DNA of 64,000 nt, from NCBI GenBank assembly GCA_030646715.1, contig JAUSLJ010000029.1, forward strand, positions 84,845-148,844, in the 5' to 3' direction. Under the pieces are notes generated by a model. The model was given only the letters and a program-made list of their open reading frames with translations. It ran no database searches and had not been told where the DNA came from. Both the position numbers and the translations under genes were made by a program. The DNA comes from Agitococcus sp. (GTDB lineage: Bacteria > Pseudomonadota > Gammaproteobacteria > Pseudomonadales > Moraxellaceae). Below, in pieces: positions 10,367 through 19,581 of this stretch (position 1 is its first letter; each line of letters starts with the position of its first letter).

Positions 10367-11242
10367 TTAATCATGACCGCCACGTTTGTCAGGGACATCA
10401 CGTTTTTGCTGACGTAAAAAACCACCACGACGTGCAGGTAATGGATTTTCTTGCATTTTTTCCGCACGACGTTTCGCCAAGCCATATAAGCCTGTACCAA
10501 CACGCGGTTTCAATTTGACTAAAGCGGTAATTCCGTCGATTTCGTCTTTATCTAGTTCAATCCAACGGCCTGTATGCAATTGACGTGGTAATGATATAGT
10601 GCCGTAACGAATACGCAGTAAACGACTGACGCGCAAACCTTGCGACTCAAATAAACGACGTACTTCGCGGTTACGCCCTTCTTTCACTACTACTTGATAC
10701 CAACGATTAATGCCTTCACCACCCACTTCGGTGAAAGACTCAAACTTAGCCGGTCCATCATCTAAAGTAACACCATCCAATAAGGCTTGGCGTGCTGTCG
10801 GTGTGACTTCACCCATCACGCGAACGGCATATTCACGTTCAACTTCATTGGAAGGATGCATTAAACGATTGGCTAATTCACCATCATTAGTAAACACTAA
10901 TAAACCACTACTATTAATGTCTAAACGACCGACCATCACCCAACGTTCGCCACGTAAGTTAGGTAGATTATCAAATACCGTTGGCCGACCTTCGGGGTCT
11001 TGACGAGAGCAAATCTCACCTTCGGGTTTGTAATAAATAATCACGCGGCGACGAGTTTCTTCTTCGAGAGCAAAATCAACCCGACGACCATCAACCCGCA
11101 ACTCATCTGTTGCTTCAATACGCTGACCAATTTCGGCAATTTTGCCATTAACACTGACACGACCTTGAATAATCGCTTCTTCCATGTGACGACGAGAGCC
11201 TAAACCCACACGGGCAAGGACTTTTTGCAATTTTTCGCTCAT
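10367..11242 (-). CDS. rluB: 23S rRNA pseudouridine(2605) synthase
   Basis: About 291 aa. The start at 11242 was chosen because the family begins 'MSEKLQKVLARVGLGSRR'; the longer frame adds 14 non-conserved residues. An S4 RNA-binding domain (about 1-60) is followed by the RsuA/RluB/E/F pseudouridine synthase domain with the catalytic-Asp motif 'GRLDINSSGLLVFTNDG'. It modifies U2605 (E. coli numbering) of 23S rRNA in helix 89-93. The basic C-terminal tail ('RRAEKMQENPLPARRGG') is typical. It follows scpB on the same strand; rluB-scpB-scpA is a common association. Confidence 0.93.
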   Translation of the reverse strand: MSEKLQKVLARVGLGSRRHMEEAIIQGRVSVNGKIAEIGQRIEATDELRVDGRRVDFALEEETRRRVIIYYKPEGEICSRQDPEGRPTVFDNLPNLRGERWVMVGRLDINSSGLLVFTNDGELANRLMHPSNEVEREYAVRVMGEVTPTARQALLDGVTLDDGPAKFESFTEVGGEGINRWYQVVVKEGRNREVRRLFESQGLRVSRLLRIRYGTISLPRQLHTGRWIELDKDEIDGITALVKLKPRVGTGLYGLAKRRAEKMQENPLPARRGGFLRQQKRDVPDKRGGHD

Positions 11243-11352
11243 GGCTTCTGACTTCTCACTATTTAAACAACAGTATAACTTCACTCGAATTTTGCAATCC
11301 GATACTTACGCCTCTGACCGTAGCGATGAATGCTTGATGTTTAAACAACACA

Positions 11353-11943
11353 TCAACCTTCTGTTTTTTGTTGTTCTACGGTTATATTTTCTATCTCACG
11401 CGAAATGGACTCTAAATCGCGCACCGCCGCCAATGGCGGCAACTCTGACAAACTGCTTAAACTAAAGGCATCTAAAAATAAGCGAGTCGTAGCAAGTAAC
11501 GCAGGCCGTCCAGGTACTTCACGATGGCCAACCACGACAATCCAATCACGATCAAACAATGCCTTAATAATCTGGGTACTAACAACTACCCCCCGAATGG
11601 CTTCTATTTCCGCTCGCGTAACAGGTTGACGATAGGCAATAATCGCCACTGTTTCCAGCAAAGCTCGTGATAACCGAGGCGGCTTGTCTGGCCACATTTT
11701 CGAGATCCACGGACTAAACTGCGCCCGAACTTGAAAACGAAAACCCGATGCCACTTCCACTAATTCAAGAGCGCGTAAAGCATACTCTGTTTGCAGCTCT
11801 TTAATGAGAATTTGTAGCTCTTTACGGCTTAGTTTTTCATCATCAGCAAATAAAACGGCAATATCATCAATAGAAAGAGGCATTGGACTGGCAAAAATCG
11901 CACCTTCTATGACATTTTTGACTAATTGCCGACTCAGCTTCAT
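11353..11943 (-). CDS. scpB: Segregation and condensation protein B
   Basis: 196 aa. Winged-helix kleisin partner; the core 'LSRALLETVAIIAYRQPVTRAEIEAIRG' region (quoted in part) is diagnostic for ScpB. It dimerises and binds ScpA, and with SMC forms the Smc-ScpAB condensin. The start ATG overlaps the scpA stop by 4 bases (ATGA-type), indicating coupled translation. The SMC partner is encoded 15 kb away at 26.6-30.1 kb. Confidence 0.95.
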   Translation of the reverse strand: MKLSRQLVKNVIEGAIFASPMPLSIDDIAVLFADDEKLSRKELQILIKELQTEYALRALELVEVASGFRFQVRAQFSPWISKMWPDKPPRLSRALLETVAIIAYRQPVTRAEIEAIRGVVVSTQIIKALFDRDWIVVVGHREVPGRPALLATTRLFLDAFSLSSLSELPPLAAVRDLESISREIENITVEQQKTEG

Positions 11944-12776
11944 GCTGCGGCCTCATCATACTGACGAACATAAATGGGCTCTAAAAAGCCATTCTGAACC
12001 AACTCAATGAGCTTTTGCTTCAATAACTCTAAAATAGCAATAAAAGTAACGACAACACCTAAACGACCTTCATGAGCAGGAAATAGTTCATAAAAAATCA
12101 CTGTTTCGCCAAAACTCAAACGCTCAATAATTTCTTGAAAACGTTGCTGTAAACTTAAACCTTCGTGTCCAACAACATGACTTTGTTGTAACACCGTCCG
12201 CTTCATGACATCACGCATCGCGTCTAACAACAGGGCAACATCACCGATAAAAGGTTGAGTAGGTAACAAATCCCTTACAGGTGCTTCCGCATGGGCTTCA
12301 AACACATCACGGCCTTCTTGCGGCAACTCAGCAAGGTCATCTGCCGCTTTTTTAAAACGCTCGTACTCTTGTAAACGACGAATCAGCTCGGCGCGCGGGT
12401 CTTCCTCCTCCTCATTGGCGGTAAGAGGTTTGGGTAGTAACAATCGCGATTTAATTTCTGCAAGCAACGCCGCCATCAGCAAATACTCAGCGGCCAAATC
12501 AATATTGAGCACCTGCATTAGTTCAATGTAGGCGATGTATTGACGGGTAATTTCAGCAACAGGAATATCTAAAATATCCAAGTTTTGCTTGCGAATTAAA
12601 TATAACAATAAATCTAAGGGCCCTTCAAATGCTTCTAAAAATACCGCCAAAGCATCAGGAGGAATATATAAATCTTCGGGGATTTTTGTCAGTATTTCGC
12701 CATAAACACGCGCATAAGTTTCATCATTGACGGCATCAATGGGCAGAACCTGCTCTGTAATTACGGCTACTGACAT
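11940..12776 (-). CDS. scpA: Segregation and condensation protein A (kleisin)
   Basis: 278 aa. N-terminal kleisin domain 'FEGPLDLLLYLIRKQNLDILDIPV' (quoted in parts) binds the SMC neck; the C-terminal winged helix ('TFIAILELLKQKLIELVQNG') binds the SMC cap. An N-terminal extension of about 40 residues precedes the conserved core. It is followed by scpB with a 4-base overlap, and its start is 6 bases after the trpS stop, so trpS-scpA-scpB-rluB are likely cotranscribed. Confidence 0.95.
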   Translation of the reverse strand: MSVAVITEQVLPIDAVNDETYARVYGEILTKIPEDLYIPPDALAVFLEAFEGPLDLLLYLIRKQNLDILDIPVAEITRQYIAYIELMQVLNIDLAAEYLLMAALLAEIKSRLLLPKPLTANEEEEDPRAELIRRLQEYERFKKAADDLAELPQEGRDVFEAHAEAPVRDLLPTQPFIGDVALLLDAMRDVMKRTVLQQSHVVGHEGLSLQQRFQEIIERLSFGETVIFYELFPAHEGRLGVVVTFIAILELLKQKLIELVQNGFLEPIYVRQYDEAAA

Positions 12777-12782
12777 AGGAAA

Positions 12783-13994
12783 TTACCGATAATTGAGACC
12801 CATTGCCGCGCGAACATCTTTTAAGGTGTCATTGGCATGATCAGCCGCTTTTTCCGCACCTTCCGCTAATAAGCTATAAATTAACTCGGGCTGCTCTTCA
12901 TATTCACGAGCGCGAATTCTCATCGGCTCTAACTCGGCGTTAACCGCATCAATAATCGGTTTTTTGCACTCTAAGCAGCCAATCCCAGCAGAACGACAAC
13001 CTTGTTGCACCCATTGTTGCGTACTGTCATCGGAATAGATTTCATGTAATTGCCAAACAGGACAAACATCGGGATTACCTGCATCTGTACGGCGAATCCG
13101 CGCTGGATCGGTAGGCATACGGCGAATTTTTTGGTCAACACTATCAGGGGCTTCGCGCAAGGAAATAGTATTGCCATAAGATTTAGACATCTTTTGACCA
13201 TCTAAACCAGGCATTTTGGAAGCAGGTGTTAATAAAGGTTGTGGCTCTGGCAGAATAATTTTACCGCCACCTTCTAAAGAACCAAGCAAACGCTCTTTAT
13301 CACCGAGCGTAATATTTTGTTGCGACTGCACTAAGGCTTGAGCCGTAGCTAAAGCTTCATCATCACCCGTTTGTTGATACTTTTTACGCAAATCGACATA
13401 AATCTTGCTGGCTTTTTTACCCATTTTGTTAATCGCTGCTTCGACTAACTCTTCAAACCCGACTTCACGGCCGTACAAATGATTAAAACGACGCGCTACT
13501 TCCCGTGTTAATTCAATGTGCGCTACTTGGTCGGCGCCAACAGGCACTAAACCAGCGCGGTATAATAAAATATCCGCACTCTGTAGTAAGGGATAACCGA
13601 GAAAGCCGTATGTTGCCAAATCTTTTTCTTTTAATTTTTCTTGTTGATCTTTATAGGTCGGGACTCGCTCTAACCACGTTAAAGGGGTCATCATAGACAA
13701 CAACAAGTGTAATTCGGCGTGTTGCGGCATTTGGGATTGCACAAATACAGTTGCCGTTTTGGGATTAACACCCGCCGCCAACCAATCAACCACCATCGCA
13801 AAAACACTTTGCTGAATGATGCGGGGGTCTTCATAGGCTGTGGTTAACGCGTGCCAATCAGCAACAAAAAAGTAGCAATCATGCTCATACTGTAATTTTG
13901 CCCAGTTTTTTAGCACGCCATGATAATGGCCTAAATGCAACTGCCCCGTAGGACGCATACCTGAAAGCACGCGATTTGATGCGGTGACACTCAC
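12783..13994 (-). CDS. trpS: Tryptophanyl-tRNA synthetase, long form with Fe-S-type Cys motif
   Basis: 403 aa, about 65-70 residues longer than E. coli TrpS. Class I motifs: 'HLGHYHG' (residues 20-26, HIGH equivalent) and 'KMSKS' (268-272). An extra helical segment (about 190-250) accounts for most of the added length. Near the anticodon-binding region the cysteines C311, C333, C340 and C343 form C-x21-C-x6-C-x2-C. This is almost identical to the C-x22-C-x6-C-x2-C motif that holds a [4Fe-4S] cluster in Thermotoga TrpRS, so a cluster is expected here. It charges tRNA-Trp. No short ATG alternative improves the start; family members begin similarly. Confidence 0.95.
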   Translation of the reverse strand: MSVTASNRVLSGMRPTGQLHLGHYHGVLKNWAKLQYEHDCYFFVADWHALTTAYEDPRIIQQSVFAMVVDWLAAGVNPKTATVFVQSQMPQHAELHLLLSMMTPLTWLERVPTYKDQQEKLKEKDLATYGFLGYPLLQSADILLYRAGLVPVGADQVAHIELTREVARRFNHLYGREVGFEELVEAAINKMGKKASKIYVDLRKKYQQTGDDEALATAQALVQSQQNITLGDKERLLGSLEGGGKIILPEPQPLLTPASKMPGLDGQKMSKSYGNTISLREAPDSVDQKIRRMPTDPARIRRTDAGNPDVCPVWQLHEIYSDDSTQQWVQQGCRSAGIGCLECKKPIIDAVNAELEPMRIRAREYEEQPELIYSLLAEGAEKAADHANDTLKDVRAAMGLNYR

Positions 13995-14359
13995 CTAGCG
14001 ACTCCAAACGATGTAAAAAATAGGAAGTGATTATATAACGAGTTGCTTGCATTAACGTGATTGGATTTGGTCTTTTTATCGGACGTACAACACAAGCATA
14101 AAAAAAGCGAACCCTTGCAGGTTCGCCTAAAATACAACAAAAACTACCATAAACACGGAGAATTTGACACTAGATAGCATCAAGGGTAAACCTCATCCCA
14201 AAGGCTATACCACACTGATATCCTAGCGTAGCAATTCTATGAATACAAATAAATTTTCAATTATTTACGCTAAGATTAATGAATTATTACATTTCACCTT
14301 CTAAGTTTCCAAAGCTGATTGTTATTTCACGCCATAACATAATCATCAATACGACTTTT
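13995..14359. other. Intergenic region between trpS and yciO
   Basis: A 365-base gap between two minus-strand genes. It contains a clear terminator (14100-14126) ending the yciO unit, followed by about 100 bases that should hold the trpS promoter. The remaining 230 bases toward yciO are AT-rich, with no ORF, tRNA or repeat that I can support. Confidence 0.6.
14100..14126 (-). terminator. Rho-independent terminator of the rnm-yciO unit
   Basis: On the minus strand GCGAACC pairs with GGTTCGC (7 bp, 6-base loop) and is followed by a run of seven T residues. It lies about 235 bases after the yciO stop and before the trpS start, so it isolates the trpS operon from upstream transcription. Confidence 0.8.
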
Positions 14360-14983
14360 CTATTTAAAAGCAGAACTATCACCCGCCCCTTCTCTTAATA
14401 CTTGCGCACCTGCTTCTTGACTTAAATCAATTACCGTTGTTGGTATTAACGTACCATAACCGCCATTAATGACCAAATCTAATTGTTTGCCTAAACGCTC
14501 TAAAATATCGTCTGGGTCAAATAATGGATCAGTTTCATCAGGCAATTGTAAGGTTGCCGTTAATAAAGGTTCATTTAATTCCGCTAATAACGCCTGACAA
14601 ATGGCATGATCTGGTACGCGTAAGCCAATGGTTTTACGTTTAGGATGCATTAAACGACGCGGCACTTCGCTACTACCTGTCAGAATAAAAGTATATGCAC
14701 CAGGTGTATGTGCTTTTAGCAAACGATACGTGGCATTATCGACTTTGGCATAAGTGGCAATTTCTGATAAGTCACGGCATAACAAGGTAAAATGATGTTT
14801 ATCGTCTAATTGTCGAATACGGACTATTTTCGCTAATGCCTCTTTATCACCCAAATGACAACCTAATGCGTAGGCTGAGTCAGTGGGATAAGCAATAACG
14901 CCACCGTTACGAATAATCTGCACCGCTTGTTTAATTAAACGTGCTTGCGGATTTTCAGCGTGAATATGAAAATATTGCGTCAT
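14360..14983 (-). CDS. yciO: YciO-type protein, Sua5/YciO/YrdC family
   Basis: 207 aa, the normal length for YciO. The YrdC-fold shows 'AVQIIRNGGVIAYPTDSAYALGC' (in parts) and 'KTIGLRVPDH', the nucleotide- and RNA-binding parts of the family. TsaC/Sua5 relatives make threonylcarbamoyl-AMP for the t6A modification of tRNA. YciO proteins are paralogues with weak or uncertain activity, so I do not assign the reaction. The pairing with the PHP-domain RNase gene just upstream (gap 37 bases) is conserved in gammaproteobacteria. Confidence 0.88.
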   Translation of the reverse strand: MTQYFHIHAENPQARLIKQAVQIIRNGGVIAYPTDSAYALGCHLGDKEALAKIVRIRQLDDKHHFTLLCRDLSEIATYAKVDNATYRLLKAHTPGAYTFILTGSSEVPRRLMHPKRKTIGLRVPDHAICQALLAELNEPLLTATLQLPDETDPLFDPDDILERLGKQLDLVINGGYGTLIPTTVIDLSQEAGAQVLREGAGDSSAFK

Positions 14984-15020
14984 AACTTTTTCCTAAAATA
15001 GCTATATCCTAAAACAGCCG

Positions 15021-15854
15021 CTAAAACATTTCCCAAACAGGCTGACAACCTGCAGGTAATTCGGCAAATTTACCCAGTTTTAACCACGGCATATTAATAC
15101 CGTGATAATCACTGCCTTGTGACGCATATAATCCAAATCGATTAGCCAAAGCCGCTAAATTTAAAATCACATTCGGTTTTTCATTAGCGGTGCTGACTTC
15201 CATCGCCTGTCCACCCGCTTGCTGAAAATCAGCCAACAATAATCTTAATTTAGTTTGTGATAAGCCGTAACGCGCAGGATGAGCCAATACCGTCACACCA
15301 CCCGCTGCTTTAACCCATGAAATAGCCGTCTGCATATCTGTCCACGGCATAGGAACAGCGGCAGGTTTACCATTCCCTAAATATTTATCAAACGCTTGTT
15401 GCAGCTGTTTTACACGGCCAATACTGACTAAATACTGGGCAAAATGGGCGCGGCCAACACGGTTTTCATCGTTATCAACTAAAGCCAAAACGTTTTGCCA
15501 ACAATTTTCGATGCCCAAATTTTCGAGCTTTTCGGCGATTAATCGCCCTCGTTTCGCCCGTGCTTGCTGTTGCTCATGCAAACCTGCTTTGAGTATAGGT
15601 GTTTCTGGATCAATATTTAAGGCAACCAGATGAATGAGCTGTTTTTGCCACATCGCCGAGATTTCAACACCGTTAATCAAACGGATACCTGCCAACTCTG
15701 CCGCACGACGCGCTTCAGACAAACCATTGGTGCTATCGTGATCGGTTAAGGCAAGCATAGTCACCCCTGCCGCCGCCGCTTGTTCTACGAGTTGTTGAGG
15801 ACTTTGGCTACCATCGGAATACAAACTATGGCAATGTAAATCTACAGAGGGCAT
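15021..15854 (-). CDS. rnm: PHP-domain 5'-3' exoribonuclease (RNase AM, YciV)
   Basis: About 277 aa starting at ATG 15854, where the PHP signature begins ('MPSVDLHCHSLYSDG'); a GTG 33 bases further upstream is less likely. All metal-binding motifs of the PHP fold are visible: HxH in 'DLHCHS', 'LTDHD', 'GVEIS', 'LAHPARYG' and the C-terminal 'SDYHG'. In E. coli this enzyme trims the 5' ends of 23S, 16S and 5S rRNA and degrades short oligonucleotides. It is followed by yciO, the conserved neighbour. Confidence 0.88.
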   Translation of the reverse strand: MPSVDLHCHSLYSDGSQSPQQLVEQAAAAGVTMLALTDHDSTNGLSEARRAAELAGIRLINGVEISAMWQKQLIHLVALNIDPETPILKAGLHEQQQARAKRGRLIAEKLENLGIENCWQNVLALVDNDENRVGRAHFAQYLVSIGRVKQLQQAFDKYLGNGKPAAVPMPWTDMQTAISWVKAAGGVTVLAHPARYGLSQTKLRLLLADFQQAGGQAMEVSTANEKPNVILNLAALANRFGLYASQGSDYHGINMPWLKLGKFAELPAGCQPVWEMF

Positions 15855-15921
15855 GACAGAACATCTAAAGCTGTTTAATATGCGCACTCTACCAAATTAC
15901 GGCTTATAAGTATCCTTATCC

Positions 15922-16458
15922 ATGAAACAATGGCTTGATTTTATTCCTCTCTTTTTATTTTTCGCCTCTTTTAAAACGCTAGGGATTTTTCCCGCCACGG
16001 CGGTATTAATTGGCAGTTCCGTTTTAGTCTATGGCGCAATATGGATCAAAGACCGCCACTTAGAAAATGGACAAAAACTCACACTGGTCGCGACAATTTT
16101 GTTTGGTAGTGTCACTTTATTATTACATGACGAAACCTATTTAAAATGGAAAGCGCCCGTTATTAATTGGATTTTTGCCGCTGCCTTTTTAGGGAGTATG
16201 TATATTGGCGAACAACCTTTAGTACAACGGATGATGGCCAAAGCCTTTGATATGCCTGCTGAAATTTGGCGTAAATTAAACTGGGCATGGGTGATATTTT
16301 TTGTAGTTGCGGGTAGTGCCAATGCTTATGTTGCTTTTAATTTCCCAAAATACTGGGTGGACTTTAAAGTCTTTGGCAGTTTAGGGATGACCTTGATATT
16401 TATTATTGGTCAAATGGTTATCTTGTCACGTTATATTAAACAAGAAGAAGTTAAATAA
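15922..16458 (+). CDS. yciB: Inner-membrane septation protein YciB
   Basis: 178 aa with five to six hydrophobic segments, the normal size of the IspZ/YciB family. Diagnostic pieces are 'FIPLFLFFASFKTLGIFPATA' (in parts), 'GEQPLVQRMMAKAF' and 'WRKLNWAWVIFF'. YciB is an inner-membrane protein linked to cell-envelope maintenance and division in E. coli and Shigella; its biochemical activity is unknown. It is divergent from rnm, with only 67 bases between start codons, and heads a yciB-yciI unit. Confidence 0.93.
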   Translation: MKQWLDFIPLFLFFASFKTLGIFPATAVLIGSSVLVYGAIWIKDRHLENGQKLTLVATILFGSVTLLLHDETYLKWKAPVINWIFAAAFLGSMYIGEQPLVQRMMAKAFDMPAEIWRKLNWAWVIFFVVAGSANAYVAFNFPKYWVDFKVFGSLGMTLIFIIGQMVILSRYIKQEEVK

Positions 16459-16484
16459 CCCCTTCATTTTAAAGAGTTAAAATT

Positions 16485-16784
16485 ATGTGGTATGCCATTA
16501 TCGCCGAAGATATGCCGAACTCATTAGCCAAACGTTTAGCGGCGCGCCCCGCCCATGTCGCACGTTTACAAACGCTACAAGCTGAAGGTCGCTTATTTGT
16601 TGCAGGCCCTCATCCTGCCATTGATAGCGAAGATCCTGCCGAAGCGGGTTTTACGGGCAGTTTAATTATTGCTGAATTTGCCAATTTAGCTGCCGCGCAA
16701 GTGTGGGCTGCAGATGATCCTTATATAGCGGCAGGTGTCTATCACCATGTCACCGTTAAACCTTTTAAGAAAGTGTTACCATGA
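16485..16784 (+). CDS. yciI: YciI family protein
   Basis: 99 aa YCII-related domain: '[24 protein letters not shown]' (in parts) followed by the conserved His in 'RPAH' and Asp in '[13 protein letters not shown]'. The ferredoxin-like fold resembles a small dehalogenase or muconolactone isomerase, but no reaction is established. It lies 26 bases after yciB, a conserved pairing. Its last codons overlap the next gene by 4 bases. Confidence 0.9.
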   Translation: MWYAIIAEDMPNSLAKRLAARPAHVARLQTLQAEGRLFVAGPHPAIDSEDPAEAGFTGSLIIAEFANLAAAQVWAADDPYIAAGVYHHVTVKPFKKVLP

Positions 16785-17623
16785 AAATAGGATTATTGGC
16801 CGTCAGTGTTTTACTTGCATCAACGGCCTTTGCCCGTGAGGAAGACTCGCCCCTGCCGATTGAAGATGTCACTCCAACAAAAGTAGAAAAAGCGGTTGTT
16901 GTCAAACCGAGCCAGCCTGCGCTTGAAGAAGCGGTAAAGCCAAAACCAACAGCAGCTACAGAAAACACCAAAGAAGTCATCAAAAAAGCCAATTCTGCTT
17001 ATGACGAACTACCGAAAAAGAAAGTGACTTCAGTCACTACGGATGAAACCGCTAAAAAGAAAACAACGACGACAAATGATGAAGTTATAAAAAAGAAGAC
17101 AATTACCGCCACCGAAGAGAGTCCAAAAAAGAAAGTAACGGCCATTGTTGATGAATCGGCGAAGAAAAAAATAGCAGCAACTGACGAAACAGCCAAGAAG
17201 AAAGTGACTCCTAACAACGAAAACAGTCCTCAAAAACAAACAAGCACTGCAATTAATGACGCACCGAAAAAGAAAGTTCCCACTGTGGTAGAAGTGGTGG
17301 TGCCTAAACCACCAACGACAGTTTCCGTCTCTGCACTGGCAGCAACAACTGTAACTCCCTCTGCTGCTGCAGAACCGACTATTTCGCCACGTCAGCAACA
17401 AACTTTGATTGATAATGCCGTGAAAATTGATGGCATGAATCGAGATTTGCTCACTCAAAATGAAAAAATGCAGTTAGAAAACGAAAAACTAGCGCAACAA
17501 GTGGAACTGCTGCAACATGACCGCAGTGCCGAATATATGCGTAACGGCGCATTTTTTGTCGTGTTGGGATTGTTTTGTGGCTGGTTACTGTCAAATGCCC
17601 CTCGTCAGCGTAAAAAATGGTAA
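16781..17623 (+). CDS. Secreted, membrane-tethered Lys-rich repeat protein
   Basis: 280 aa. Signal peptide (residues 1-18, cleavage after AFA), then about 150 low-complexity residues built from at least eight degenerate copies of a unit like 'T-x-D-E-(T/S)-x-K-K-K-x-T' spaced 10-20 residues apart. A Pro/Val/Thr-rich stretch, a coiled coil ('[19 protein letters not shown]') and a C-terminal membrane segment with a basic end ('NAPRQRKKW') follow. The coiled coil plus C-terminal anchor recalls the end of YgiM/SH3-type proteins, but no SH3 domain is present. The architecture suggests a periplasmic stalk interacting with anionic polymers; this is inference. It overlaps yciI (4 bases) and mnmC (7 bases). 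Confidence 0.8.
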   Translation: MKIGLLAVSVLLASTAFAREEDSPLPIEDVTPTKVEKAVVVKPSQPALEEAVKPKPTAATENTKEVIKKANSAYDELPKKKVTSVTTDETAKKKTTTTNDEVIKKKTITATEESPKKKVTAIVDESAKKKIAATDETAKKKVTPNNENSPQKQTSTAINDAPKKKVPTVVEVVVPKPPTTVSVSALAATTVTPSAAAEPTISPRQQQTLIDNAVKIDGMNRDLLTQNEKMQLENEKLAQQVELLQHDRSAEYMRNGAFFVVLGLFCGWLLSNAPRQRKKW

Positions 17624-19581
17624 TTGTCCCCGCGTCAATCAGTTGGCCCAATGGCTTGCCGTACTCGAATGATTTTGGAGATATTTATTTCTCCCTTGAT
17701 GATGGCCTCGCCGAAAAAGACTATGTTTTTTTACAAGCCAATCATTTAGCTCAACGCTTTGCCGCACTGGCCGATAACGCCAGCTTTACCATTGCCGAAA
17801 CAGGCTTTGGTACAGGATTAAACTTTTTAGCGACATGGCAATTGTGGCAACAAACACGCCCGAAGGGTGCTTGGCTACATTTTGTCTCCTTAGAAAAGCA
17901 TCCCTTAACACCCGATGATTTATCTCGCGCCCTTGCCTTATGGCCTAGTCTTCAAACTTATGCGACCAAGCTTTTAGCCAAATATCCACCGTTGACCGCA
18001 GGCTGGCATAGGTTGGTTTTTGCTGAAGAAAACCTCACCTTGACCTTATTGTTGGGTGATGCCAATGAATTACTGCCCGAATTAGTTGCCGAAGTTGATG
18101 TTTGGTTTTTAGACGGTTTTGCGCCCGATAAAAACCCTGAGTTATGGCAATTAAACTTACTTTCTTCGGTCGCCAAGCTCAGTAAAATCAATAGTACTTT
18201 ATCAACATATAGCGCAGCAGGTGTGGTGAAACGCACGCTCGAAGCGGCTGGCTTTGTCGTCACCAAACAAAAAGGCTTTGGTCTTAAACGTAATATGACC
18301 ACCGCGACGATGACAAGCAAAGCTACTGCATCATTATCATGGCTCAGTCGCAACACCACACGCCCTTGTGAACAAGCTAAAACAGCAATCGTCATTGGCG
18401 CAGGTATCGCGGGGGTAAGTTGTGCGCGGGCATTAGCGTTACGGGGCTGGCACGTCACGGTCATTGAACAAGCAGACCATGCCGCTTCCGCTGCGTCGGG
18501 TAATCCTGCGGCGATAATTTATCCTAAACTCGCTCCTCCGCACTTATCGGCATGGCACTTTCAACAACAATCGTATTTGAGTTTATTGTCACAATTACGT
18601 GATGAAAAATTGGCAGATGTTTGGCAAGAAAGTGGTTTGCTGTGGCTATTAGCAGGTAATCAGCAACGCGAAGGCGATAAATTAGACCACCATCCGTGGC
18701 CATCCTCTTTAGTACGTAAAGTTGAGGCGGAAGAAGCGTCACTACTTGCAGGCCTAAAGATTGATACCGCGTGTTTATATTTTCCCCAAGCAGGTTTTTT
18801 ACATCCTAAAGCTTTGTGTGATCGTTGGCTGAATCACCCAAATATACACTGTTTGTGGCAAACACAAGTCGCTCAACTCCACTATGAAAATGATATTTGG
18901 CAAGCTTTAGCCGAAGATAAAACCATTATTGCCCAAGCCTCTGTGGTGATTCTCGCTAATGCTTTAGCGGCTCAACAATTAACGGTTAGCCAAGAATTGC
19001 CATTAACGCCTGTTCGTGGGCAAATTGCTCAAATTGAAACGAATGAGATGTTAAACCCGTTAAAAAGTGTCTTGTGTTACGGTGGCTATTTAACGCCAAG
19101 CTACGGTAATCAACATTGTTTAGGGGCATCATTTTTACCCAATAATACCAATACGCAAGTCACGGACGAAGATCATCAACATAACTATCAATTACTCAAG
19201 ACGTTTTTACCCGAACTCGCCCAACAAACGCCTGCTATCGCAACATGGCAAGGCCGCGCTGCGTTGCGGGCGCAAACCACCGATTATTTACCAATGGTCG
19301 GTGCATTACCTGTTTATGAAGATTTCTGTGTGCGTTATGCTGATTTTAAACACGGTAAGCAAGTGCTTGACGCGCCTACTTATCATCATGGTTTATATGT
19401 GTCGTTGGGGCATGGTTCTAAAGGCTTTTGTTACGCGCCCCTAGCTGCGGAGATTATTGCTGCCGAAATTAATCATGAGCCGTATCCTGTTGCTGAACGC
19501 GTTTTGACAGCGTTGAATCCTGCACGGTTTTGGGTGAAAGCGTTAAAACGGCGGCAGACTGTTTTTAAAAGTAAACGCTAA
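17617..19581 (+). CDS. mnmC: Bifunctional tRNA 5-methylaminomethyl-2-thiouridine biosynthesis protein MnmC
   Basis: 654 aa, full bifunctional length. The N-terminal methyltransferase half (about 1-240) has the SAM loop 'ETGFGTGLNFLATW' and 'DVWFLDGFAPDKNPELW'. The C-terminal FAD-dependent oxidoreductase half starts with the Rossmann motif 'VIGAGIAGVSCARAL' near residue 258 and ends with 'YVSLGHGSKGFCYAPLAAEI'. The two halves turn cmnm5s2U to nm5s2U and then mnm5s2U at the wobble position of tRNAs. It overlaps the preceding gene by 7 bases and converges on the PPK2 gene with a 4-base overlap of stops. Confidence 0.95.
   Translation: MVIVPASISWPNGLPYSNDFGDIYFSLDDGLAEKDYVFLQANHLAQRFAALADNASFTIAETGFGTGLNFLATWQLWQQTRPKGAWLHFVSLEKHPLTPDDLSRALALWPSLQTYATKLLAKYPPLTAGWHRLVFAEENLTLTLLLGDANELLPELVAEVDVWFLDGFAPDKNPELWQLNLLSSVAKLSKINSTLSTYSAAGVVKRTLEAAGFVVTKQKGFGLKRNMTTATMTSKATASLSWLSRNTTRPCEQAKTAIVIGAGIAGVSCARALALRGWHVTVIEQADHAASAASGNPAAIIYPKLAPPHLSAWHFQQQSYLSLLSQLRDEKLADVWQESGLLWLLAGNQQREGDKLDHHPWPSSLVRKVEAEEASLLAGLKIDTACLYFPQAGFLHPKALCDRWLNHPNIHCLWQTQVAQLHYENDIWQALAEDKTIIAQASVVILANALAAQQLTVSQELPLTPVRGQIAQIETNEMLNPLKSVLCYGGYLTPSYGNQHCLGASFLPNNTNTQVTDEDHQHNYQLLKTFLPELAQQTPAIATWQGRAALRAQTTDYLPMVGALPVYEDFCVRYADFKHGKQVLDAPTYHHGLYVSLGHGSKGFCYAPLAAEIIAAEINHEPYPVAERVLTALNPARFWVKALKRRQTVFKSKR

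Noticed and set aside
17030..17458. Minus-strand ORF of 142 codons with many Cys and Phe
   Set aside because: It is the reverse complement of the Lys-rich repeat gene (AAA/AAG read as TTT/CTT); no ribosome binding site.
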